NCBI GenBank assembly: GCA_905397405.1
Contig: CAJPVJ010000293.1
Coordinates: forward strand, 1 to 29,028
Direction: 5' to 3'
DNA from: Oppiella nova
Lineage: Eukaryota; Arthropoda; Arachnida; Sarcoptiformes; Oppiidae
DNA: 29,028 bases
Under the pieces are notes generated by a model. The model was given only the letters and a program-made list of their open reading frames with translations. It had not been told where the DNA came from and did not search any database. The position numbers were made by a program, and so were the translations under genes. Positions 16,579-29,028 of this stretch are shown one piece after another (position 1 is the stretch's first letter; every line of letters starts with the position of its first letter).

Positions 16579-17744
16579 ATGATATTATTTAGTCGACAAA
16601 CACTTGATTTTGTGCTTAAAATATATATTTTATTGTTAATTTTTATATTAATATATATGTTCACAAATGTAGCGAAAAACGAACTCAACATAAATAATAC
16701 ATTAAAATTGAAAAGAAATCCAAGAATATTATGTTTAGTGACAACTCAACCAAAGTATCACAAAACCAAAGCCCTGGCCGTTAAGGAGACGTGGGGTAAG
16801 AAATGTGATATACTTTACTTCGTTAGTTCTCGAGAAGACCCCAAACTGCCAGCGATTAAAGTGGAGTGCGAGAAGTATGACCATGATCACTTGGTGTGCA
16901 AGAATTTTAAGGCTATTCAATATGGAGTCCAAAAATTTAAGGGCCGATTTGATTGGCTTTTTAAGGCCGACGACGACACGTATGTTGTGACTGAAAATCT
17001 CAAACATTTCCTCTCAAACTATGATCCAAATGATGGCATTTGGTTCGGCTGTCCCTTCGCTTTACAGGGAAATCATAACCAGTTATATATGAGTGGAGGT
17101 ATTCAATGGGTTTTTATACAGAACTTAACAATTGATTTAAATATTGATATTAATTTCTGTGTTTTCTGATAATAAGGTGCCGGATATGTAAGTGAATTGA
17201 AAATTATTTGATCACAGATCATTAAAATTGATTGAAAACTAAAGGCAATTAGTAGTGAAGCCATCAATCGTTTCGTAAATGAGTTGAAAAAGCCAAACAA
17301 ATGCTTGAATTTGAAATCAGAGACGGGTGCGGACGACTACGTGATTGGCAAGTAGGTGTCAACTATAAAATGTTCAAGATCACTTACAATACACTCACTT
17401 ATTGTATGAACTCTTAACGAATGAATAGCTGTTTAAATAGACTGAACGTAAAGATGGGCGAAGAGAGGGATGGTATGAATCGGAAGCGTTTTTTCCCGTT
17501 AATGCCGGAGCCTTTCCTAATCAATAAAAGTGGTCTCCCCGACTGGTTCCCAGTATATAATGTCAATTTTATCAACAAGGTAAAGTGTCATAAGTTTTTA
17601 TTGTTAATCGCTAATTCATATATTCACATGTTTTAGGGCTTTAACTGTTGCAGTAATACAACCATTTCTTTTCATTACATACCTTCACGTCTTATGTATG
17701 TCTTTGACTTTTTAATCCATCATTTGATTGTTAAACATAACTAA
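16579..17744 (+). CDS. C1GALT1-like galactosyltransferase, paralogue 3, intact
   Basis: Exons: 16579-17098, 17177-17187 (11 nt), 17245-17351, 17429-17579, 17637-17744; together 897 nt, 298 residues plus stop, with every junction in frame. An N-terminal membrane anchor covers residues about 10-28 (FVLKIYILLLIFILIYMF). The catalytic domain has LCLVTTQP, KETWGKKCDILYFVS, KADDDTYVVT with the DDD metal site, GIWFGCPF, YMSGGAGYAIS, the RDGMNRKRFFP segment and NCCSNTTISFHY. The predicted reaction is UDP-Gal to GalNAc-Ser/Thr beta-1,3 transfer in the Golgi. It is shorter than vertebrate C1GALT1 (about 360 residues), mainly in the stem and C-terminal tail. It converges on DPYD, with about 115 bp between the two stops. 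Confidence 0.87.
17177..17187 (+). other. 11-nt microexon of paralogue 3
   Basis: GTGCCGGATAT lies between an ATAAG acceptor and a GTAAGTG donor. Same length, phase and position (GGAGY) as in the other two paralogues, so the exon predates the gene array. Confidence 0.88.
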
Positions 17745-17859
17745 AGTTTTGTATTGAAGTGAATTACATAATTAAAACGATAATGCAAAGCAGTATACTT
17801 TTATTGACTGATTTCCAAATATATAGTAAAATAATTGTATTTAAAAATAAAAATCTTAA

Positions 17860-22384
<4,525 letters not shown>

Positions 22385-23699
22385 GACTGATGTTAAAGAA
22401 TTTGCAAACTTTTACTAAATTAGAAATGAATTGAACTTTATATGAATAGTTTCAAATATGATTCCGTATGTCTTGGAAGCCAATAATAACTTTAGTAAGT
22501 GCTGTATAAATGATCCGTTATTTGAGACAAACTGATGATACAAACGGTGAGCACTGAAGCACTGGAATTCATGCAATACAAGGACTCATCCAAAACCTGA
22601 TTCCAGAATTCAAGGATAAACCTATGATTTACTGTCGTTTAGATATAATATGTTATAATATATCAAATCAATTGTAAACCAATTGTGTTCAATACCTGTA
22701 AGAAGCGTTTTCCACTACTACTACACAAACACAGTATAAATTTCTCAGCAAGAGTTGTAATTTTTAACACTTGTTAACTGTTAACTCATTTAGATCTTAC
22801 TATTATATAAAAGTTTTATTGTAATGGTTTGCAAATTGATTATTAGATATTACTGTACAGACATTGGTGTAATTCTTGAGCTCATTATACAGTAAAATAC
22901 TAATCGCTATTAAATAAATTGTGAGAAGTATTCACTTGTGTTTTGCAACGAATTCAGTCTTATGTTCACTAAAATTTGAGATAAGATATGATAAACAGTT
23001 AGAATAGATATACTGTAAAAGCTTTCAGGTCTCAGACCCTCAGACCATACATCCAAAGATCAGTCGTTGGAAACCAATCGCAATTCACTAGAGATTAAAG
23101 TCTAACATTAAATTTATTCAATAAATCAAATCCTGTATTTTCCGCTCAATAAACTGTGTTTATAAAATGCTAAACAAATAGTCTATTATTAAAAACATTA
23201 CCTTAACAAGTTATGTCATTTCGAAATCGCTGCAAAGTATCATAATCTCAATATTAAGTTTCCAATAAGTTGTGTTTATACTGCACTAGTAGTTTAGATT
23301 ATTTGATACACGTTTGTAAATAATATATCCAATATTTTAATTCCATTAAAAATCATTATTGAAAATCTCAAACATTTGATACACTTTGACTCAAAGTCAT
23401 TTAGTGGTGATAATTGTCTAATAAGTGAAATATTAAATAACATAATACAGTATAAGACACATTAAAGCAATATATATTTGATGTTTAGTTAAATGATCAC
23501 ATATTTGGTATAATACTCTATTTTATAATCAATATATAGTACATATACGGTAATAATAATTAAATTATATTTTATTATAAAAATGCTAATTCGAGAGAAT
23601 TCTTGTAAATATATAATCAATGGTAAAAGTCAACAGCAATAGAGTAATGGATTATAATGAAATGTAATATTAATAGTAGGCGGTGTGGTGTACTGTAAT
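22385..23699. other. AT-rich intergenic region upstream of DPYD
   Basis: About 1.3 kb with no open coding stretch. It should carry the DPYD promoter and the 3' UTR of the minus-strand zinc-finger copy. No repeats or RNA genes recognised. Confidence 0.6.
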
Positions 23700-24190
23700 C
23701 TACTTGAGTTGTTTGGCGTACCACCTGGCTGACTTATGCGGGTGCATTTTCTGGGAGTGGGCGTTGAACTCCTTCTTAGACTTGAACTTATCGTTGCAGT
23801 GATAACACGCCACCCGGTAGTCCATGTCCACGTTGTCTGCACCTAATGTGTCACTATTTATAATCCAAATATTGCAAAATATTAATCAATTAGTAATCAT
23901 TGGATTGTATGACACAAATGACTCACTTATTACGAGCACTGGTGGACGCCATGGCATCATTAGGTCCATTGCCATCACCACTGCTTCGACAACTCTCTTT
24001 CAACCTGTTTATAGTGTCCAAAAGTACGTCCGTTTTGTCACCCCTTTTATCACAACTGTTTGAATCAGATCTCAATGCCCTCTCAGTAGACGACTCTTTG
24101 AGCGGACGGCCTCTCCTTTTGCCACTCGAAGAAGAACTCTTGTCCCTGTCGTCAGAACTCGAAGAGCTTTTATCCCTAGAGTTGTTGTCA

Positions 24191-24479
24191 GCATTAGTCT
24201 TATCCTTAGAGTTTTTAAGAGCACTGATCCGGTCAGACGCGTCACTCCTTTGCGGCTCTATGGCTGCCAACTGTTCCGGCGGTCTATCCGTGTCCTCAGT
24301 CTCGTCAGTCTTTTCCAAATGTTCGGCGATTTGTNGCATTAGTCTTATCCTTAGAGTTTTTAAGAGCACTGATCCGGTCAGACGCGTCACTCCTTTGCGG
24401 CTCTATGGCTGCCAACTGTTCCGGCGGTCTATCCGTGTCCTCAGTCTCGTCAGTCTTTTCCAAATGTGCGGCGATTTGT
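24191..24479. repeat. 144-bp direct duplication on either side of a single N
   Basis: Positions 24191-24334 and 24336-24479 are the same 144-bp coding stretch with one mismatch (aaatgTTcgg against aaatgTGcgg). The N at 24335 is the only base between them. This is the classic picture of two contig ends that overlap but were placed side by side. One unit is enough for a continuous minus-strand frame. Confidence 0.92.
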
Positions 24480-24597
24480 TCGGGTGTCAGACGAAGCATA
24501 GCAACGCTTAAGACTTTTTTGTCGCATTTCTTTCGTAACCGGGAATAGTATCCGTCCTCCGAGGCCTCCAACAGTCTCCTAATGTTCGCCTCTATGT

Positions 24598-24852
24598 CTG
24601 AATTGGTGTTCACTTCAATCAGTTTCTTCTGGAGAATCACAAACTCTTCGTTCGAGAAACTCATGTTTGGCTCATAAAGGGTCACAAAATTATATTTCTG
24701 TTGTTTGATGTGTAGAAAGTGTTCACTGGATTGGTGTTCACTTCAATCAGTTTCTTCTGGAGAATCACAAACTCTTCGTTCGAGAAACTCATGTTTGGCT
24801 CATAAAGGGTCACAAAATTATATTTCTGTTGTTTGATGTGTAGAAAGTGTTC
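24598..24852. repeat. 127-bp tandem duplication, period 128
   Basis: Positions 24598-24724 and 24726-24852 are identical over 127 bp except for one base (ctgAattgg against ctgGattgg), with one base between them. The second unit is identical in reverse complement to the last 127 bases of the window (28902-29028). As written, the duplication shifts the minus-strand frame and creates a stop; one unit restores it. Confidence 0.92.
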
Positions 24853-25405
24853 GTCAATGAAGTGTTTGGCTATAAAGGGGGCCGCGTCTGGCAAATACTG
24901 TTTACACATCCGGCACTTGATTGGTAACCAACAGCAGTGTTGCCACAAATGACTTCTAACTTCTTCGTAAGTCTTATACCGTTTGGCAACTCTTTGGTTG
25001 ATTTTAGCCAATTTGACACAAAGAGGACACGAGTAAAAGGCTTTACATTTGCCGCTGTAGTCAATGGCTTCAAACGAACACAACTGGATCTGCTTTAAGA
25101 AAGACCATTGCATCCAATGGACAACCAATTGGCGCATCTGTTCGCCCAAATGAGTGGTCACCACATGTTTCTCTTGGATGTGAGTCTTTGCTGACTCGCA
25201 ATCACTGAACGTTTGTTTGCATTTAAAAAACATACAAATTCTGACACTATTCGCGTAATCAGTGGTCAAGTCATGCGAAACACTTTGAGCGCCATTATTA
25301 TCGGAGGCGTCACTTCCAACGGTTCCATTGGCGCACAATTGCTTCGGCTGTCGACTAGTGCTTTGATCGCTGTCTTCGAGACTTCTTCTGCGGTTCATCT
25401 CATAC

Positions 25406-25824
25406 CTATACTGCCACCAAGAGCTTCCCTGTCCATCGAGAACTCCCTTCCCTCTAATGGTAATATTGTTTTGTTTGTAGGCGTATATAAGGGGCGAAAA
25501 GTTGGTCACTTCTGTGCCCTCCCATCTCATGATAACCATTGGTAAGTAGTCGTCAAAGTCTGTACTAAATTTAATGACCGCGTCGTCCGCCAAATGGAGA
25601 GTTACATCACTCTTGAGATGAATTGGTCCGCACAGGTATTGTCCGGTCGGGAAATATACAGTTCCCCCGCCATTAGCCACAGCGGCGTCGATGGCTTTCT
25701 GGACGGCGGCACTACTCTTGTCCACTCCCTTCACATCTGCGCCAAAGTCCGTCACATCAAACGTGTCCTCACTTTTGCTGCAAATTACAAGTGTTTTGAG
25801 GACTAATATTAACAAGAATTTCAT
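25406..25824 (-). pseudogene. 5' exon of a GH28 polygalacturonase, truncated and fused to a zinc-finger gene
   Basis: 139 codons from an ATG at 25824 with a signal peptide (MKFLLILVLKTLVICSK). Then comes the N-terminal beta-helix of family 28 pectinases: VTDFGADVKGVD, GGGTVYFPTGQYL, GPIHLKSDVTLHL, and IRGKGVLDGQGSSWWQ. The family's catalytic motifs (NTD, DD, HG, RIK) lie further downstream and are absent. At 25405 a good splice donor (TATAG|GTATGAG) begins, but within 2-3 bases the sequence becomes the zinc-finger gene, reading on in frame. The enzyme would be secreted and cut homogalacturonan. In animals GH28 genes are usually thought to be laterally acquired. A misassembly is the most likely cause of the fusion; insertion of zinc-finger DNA into an intron is the alternative. 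Confidence 0.82.
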
Positions 25825-27401
25825 TTTAAGAAATTGTTGTGTTCTTTGAATTTATTTGATTTATTTATTTGATTTAAACTAAACAGTATCTCTACAACCT
25901 ATGTTTTATAAAGCTCACAATTATCTTTTATTTAATACTATTATTATAATTGGATGGAAAGTATTAAATACTGTTAAATTGTCAGGAATAGTGGGAAATA
26001 TTCAGTAATGTTCATATGATATCATTTTATTGTTTTCAATGAAAATCTTTAAGTTTAAAAGAACCTGGTTAACCTTTGTGAAATAAGGCTTGAATCCAGT
26101 TAACCAATTCTTCGATCATTTAAGTGTTGAAGTTATAAATAGATTACCACAGATTGACATTAGATAACCCTTTATAATAGATAAACACATGTTATTATTT
26201 GTTTTCCTATATTGATGTGCTCTCATTTTAATAATGAATATATTTATACTGTACCATTAATCATGGTAAATAAAACTAATTATATTTGAACAAAATCTAG
26301 TTATAATATTTGAAAAATGTTATTATTTGTTTTCCTATATTAATGTGCTCTCATTTTAATAATGAATATATTTATACTGTACCATTAATCATGGTAAATA
26401 AAACTAATTATATTTGAACAAAATCTAGTTATAATATTTGAAAAATTTTGCAAAATGATACAATTACTGAAGATGTTTTATAGAGTACGATCAAGGTAAA
26501 TCTAATATCAGGTTCAGGAGTACTAGATTTTTAAATTTCAAGTGCACACAAACTCATAATTAGCAAGATTAAATTTTGATTTATTGTTTGATAATTTGGT
26601 AATCTAGGGTCAAGTAATTTAATAAGTGAACAATATTAATATTTAATATGATAAATACTAAAATATTAGTAATATACAGTATTACCGTACTTGAGAACCT
26701 ATACAACAAAACTAGCAAGCACATTGAAATGAAATTAGCATTGAATTATTAATTTAATAAATTATTATAGAATATGTTTTATAATAAATTGTCATTATTA
26801 TAATTACATATTATTTCTATTACATCTAGAAATTGTACTAAAAAACTACATTGTATTATATCTAGAAAACATTTTCCGACCATTACTAACAAATAAGCTA
26901 GTACAGTACAATAATTTTTATAAGCATGATCAATTATCGTGCCATGATTCTATTAATGCAGTAAAAACATGAATAGTATTAAATGTATCATTAATAAAGT
27001 TATGCAGTTTTTTGTTACGTTTAAAATGTATTCAAATGTTTTGCAAATCCTAACTTGTTATTTGATCCAAGTGACCAAGGCTAAACAAAAATGAACTAAT
27101 ATCGGCAATGTATGTATCATTTCATACTTTTATCAGTTTTGTTGCTTTAGGCGCCAATCAATTCATTTCATACGTCCACTCAATTGTATTGTTAATGTGA
27201 GTACAAATGTAGCCAACGTTTTGTAGACGCTATGAGTGCGCATTCAATACCAAACGTCTACACGATGTGAATGAAAACAAACCCCGTTTTAAAAGTGAGT
27301 GTTTGAGTGAAACGACTCTTTCGAGCATTTATTGAACCAATCATTTGTTGGATCTGTTTGAAGACATCGAAGAATGCGTGACTGATATCACGTCGTAAGA
27401 G
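25825..27401. other. Divergent intergenic region between GH28 (-) and a zinc-finger gene (+)
   Basis: About 1.58 kb, mostly very AT-rich, with the period-128 duplication at 26189-26444 as its only structured feature. The last ~200 bp before 27402 become less AT-rich and probably form the 5' UTR and promoter of the plus-strand gene. Confidence 0.65.
26189..26444. repeat. 128-bp tandem duplication, period 128, noncoding
   Basis: Positions 26189-26316 and 26317-26444 are identical except one base (tattGatgtg against tattAatgtg). The period equals that of the duplication at 24.6 kb and the length of the complemented blocks. It may be a heterozygous site whose two alleles were written one after the other. 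Confidence 0.92.
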
Positions 27402-29028
27402 ATGAGCGACAATAGCGGTGCCAACGGTGGCGCCCAACCGGTGATGGCCGACGCGGCCGTGAATCCACCACCGGTTCCGCCATTCGTGGGTCAATACCAT
27501 GACCCGCGCGACCAACCCTTACCACCGATTGTCACGTTTGACATCAACACGAATCAGTCGAAGATCGAGAAGAGTTTGTGTAACTTCTTTAAGTGCACCA
27601 AATCGTTGGGTCCGGCGGATGAGTCCTCCGACGAGGAATCGGACGCACAATCGGTGGTCAAGTGTTTCGCCACAAGAAATACTGCCCTTCAGTTCGACTG
27701 CCACCTGAAGAGCCGACACCCGGAGGTAGAGCTGAAGTGCGTGTATTGTCTGCAACAGAACCAACCAATCAAATGCTATTCGCACCGTTATCTCATCAAA
27801 CATATGCTGAACAGACATGCCTTCCGACGCTACCAGTGCTCCGTTTGTCTCTACAGAGCCATCACCGAAGACCACCTCTACGTCCATCAGAGGACACATC
27901 ACTCGGTGGCCTTCGGCGACGTGTCGTCTGTGAAGAATCGGTTGAAGATATTCTTGTGTCACATGACAGACATAACGGGTCCCACGGATCACAACCAGAA
28001 TCAGGGTCTGTGGCGAAGTGTTCACTACTATTACTCCAAACACAGAGCCATTCGTTTGAATAGTGAGGGAAACAATGAGACGTTATATCAGTGTCTTTAC
28101 TGTGAGGTTATGGCGGAACGGCTCCAGGAAGTGGTCGAGCATTGCGTCCAAAGACATCCCGATTACCCGATTCTCTATTACATTCCCGAACCGATGGTGT
28201 CGTCGTCGACCGCTTCTGAATCAGTCAATCCTATCATTCGCTTCGACAACCCTTTGGACACTTCGGCCACAATTCGACCTAAACTCGAGCCACAAGACAA
28301 CGACGTGTCGTCCACTCAGAGGACTCCGCCCCTCAATGACACGGATTGTCGCGTCAATAATGAGATGAACCGCAGAAGAAGTCTCGAAGACAGCGATCAA
28401 AGCACTAGTCGACAGCCGAAGCAATTGTGCGCCAATGGAACCGTTGGAAGTGACGCCTCCGATAATAATGGCGCTCAAAGTGTTTCACATGACTTGACCA
28501 CTGATTGTGTCAGAATTTGTATGTTTTTTAAATGCAAACAAACGTTCAGTGATTGCGAGTCAGCAAAGACTCACATCCAAGAGAAACATGTGGTGATCAC
28601 TCATTTAAGCGAACCGATGCGCCAATTGGTTGTCCATTGGATGCAATGGTCTTTCTTAAAGCAGATCCAGTTGTGTTCATTTGAAGCCATTGACTACAGC
28701 GGCAAATGTAAAGCCTTTTATTCGTGTCCTCTTTGTGTCAAATTGGCTAAAATCAACCAAAGAGTTGCCAAACGGTATAAGACTTACGAAGAAGTTAGAA
28801 GTCATTTGTGGCAACACTGCTGTTGGTTACCAATCAAGTGTCGGATGTGTAAACAGTATTTGCCAGACGCGGCCCCCTTTATAGCCAAACACTTCATTGA
28901 TGAACACTTTCTACACATCAAACAACAGAAATATAATTTTGTGACCCTTTATGAGCCAAACATGAGTTTCTCGAACGAAGAGTTTGTGATTCTCCAGAAG
29001 AAACTGATTGAAGTGAACACCAATCCAG
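27402..29028 (+). CDS. C2H2-like zinc-finger protein, N-terminal 542 codons (runs off the window)
   Basis: Open from ATG at 27402 (MSDNSGANGGAQPVM) to the last base with no stop and no evident intron. After a Pro/Ala-rich head come irregular Cys/His modules: CNFFKC, then KCVYC with HMLNRH, QCSVC with HQRTHH, QCLYCEVM with HCVQRH, an acidic/serine linker, CMFFKCKQTFSDCES with HIQEKH, SCPLC with HLWQHC, and CRMCKQYLP with HFIDEH. The C-x4-C FFKC modules occur twice. The final 669 bp are duplicated in inverted orientation at 24726-25403 with small differences, including a 9-nt insertion in the minus copy. I do not recognise an orthologue. Likely a nuclear regulatory protein; targets unknown. Confidence 0.82.
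   Translation, partial: MSDNSGANGGAQPVMADAAVNPPPVPPFVGQYHDPRDQPLPPIVTFDINTNQSKIEKSLCNFFKCTKSLGPADESSDEESDAQSVVKCFATRNTALQFDCHLKSRHPEVELKCVYCLQQNQPIKCYSHRYLIKHMLNRHAFRRYQCSVCLYRAITEDHLYVHQRTHHSVAFGDVSSVKNRLKIFLCHMTDITGPTDHNQNQGLWRSVHYYYSKHRAIRLNSEGNNETLYQCLYCEVMAERLQEVVEHCVQRHPDYPILYYIPEPMVSSSTASESVNPIIRFDNPLDTSATIRPKLEPQDNDVSSTQRTPPLNDTDCRVNNEMNRRRSLEDSDQSTSRQPKQLCANGTVGSDASDNNGAQSVSHDLTTDCVRICMFFKCKQTFSDCESAKTHIQEKHVVITHLSEPMRQLVVHWMQWSFLKQIQLCSFEAIDYSGKCKAFYSCPLCVKLAKINQRVAKRYKTYEEVRSHLWQHCCWLPIKCRMCKQYLPDAAPFIAKHFIDEHFLHIKQQKYNFVTLYEPNMSFSNEEFVILQKKLIEVNTNP

Larger units (their letters stand above)
23700..25403 (-). pseudogene. 3' two-thirds of a C2H2 zinc-finger gene, broken by two short duplications
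   Basis: From 25403 down, the coding sequence duplicates the plus-strand gene at 28360-29028 (MNRRRSLEDSDQSTSR, MFFKCKQTF, SCPLCVKLAK, CRMCKQYLP). It then continues with the C-terminal part not visible in the other copy: a region of about 250 residues rich in Ser, Asp and Lys, including an acidic stretch (KTDETEDTD) and a basic GKRRGRPLK that resembles an AT-hook. The last exon is 23842-23700, with a C2H2 finger (CYHCNDKFKS) after a 91-bp intron. The frame is interrupted by a period-128 duplication (24598-24852) and by a duplication around an N (24191-24479). Dropping one unit of each gives a continuous frame, so the breaks look like assembly scars. The 5' end is fused to GH28. Probably a nuclear protein; role unknown. 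Confidence 0.7.

Overview
The window is eukaryotic. It is AT-rich, its genes carry short GT-AG introns (about 60-140 bp), and it encodes F-box/LRR proteins, C2H2 zinc-finger proteins, core-1 galactosyltransferases and a full dihydropyrimidine dehydrogenase. The UGTs are short (about 430 aa), with no signal peptide or membrane anchor, resembling the bacterial-type UGTs described in mites. A GH28 pectinase fragment is also present. I infer an arthropod, probably a mite. Two single N bases and several assembly scars suggest a draft short-read contig, possibly complete from end to end.

Layout. Positions 1-12960 hold a roughly 2.93-kb inverted duplication: the left arm carries F-box gene A (+) facing the 3' half of UGT-A (-), and the right arm carries the 3' half of UGT-C (+) facing F-box gene B (-). 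The intact UGT-B lies between the arms. A long multi-exon C2H2 gene (-) follows at 10204-12960. Positions 13507-17744 hold three tandem C1GALT1-like genes (+), each with an 11-nt microexon. Positions 17860-22384 hold a 12-exon DPYD gene (-) encoding 1033 aa. Positions 23700-29028 hold an apparently chimeric locus: a GH28 5' fragment joined to a partial C2H2 gene (-), and a second copy of that C2H2 gene (+) running off the window end.

Most striking observation. At six places between 6701 and 11886, a block of about 128 bp is written as the complement of what the gene requires, without reversal. Two blocks are exact 128-bp mirror images (reversed, not complemented) of other parts of the window: 3065-3192 with 7108-7235, and 1-128 with 10176-10303. 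Reading the six blocks as complemented in place turns UGT-C into an intact 433-codon gene and the zinc-finger gene into an intact 662-codon, 13-exon gene, with start codons, splice sites, finger spacing and frame all fitting. No recombination mechanism gives complement without reversal. The block length matches other 127/128-bp scars here: tandem duplications of period 128 at 24.6 and 26.2 kb, and a terminal 127-mer found again at 24726-24852. I therefore think these are assembly artefacts at junctions of a graph with k near 127, not biology. They matter because they make two good genes look like pseudogenes.

Functional picture. UGTs conjugate small lipophilic molecules. C1GALT1 paralogues build core-1 O-glycans in the Golgi. 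DPYD starts pyrimidine degradation. F-box proteins recruit ubiquitylation targets. The C2H2 genes are probably regulators. There is no operon-like logic; the clustering reflects local duplication. I did not find a convincing new biological system.
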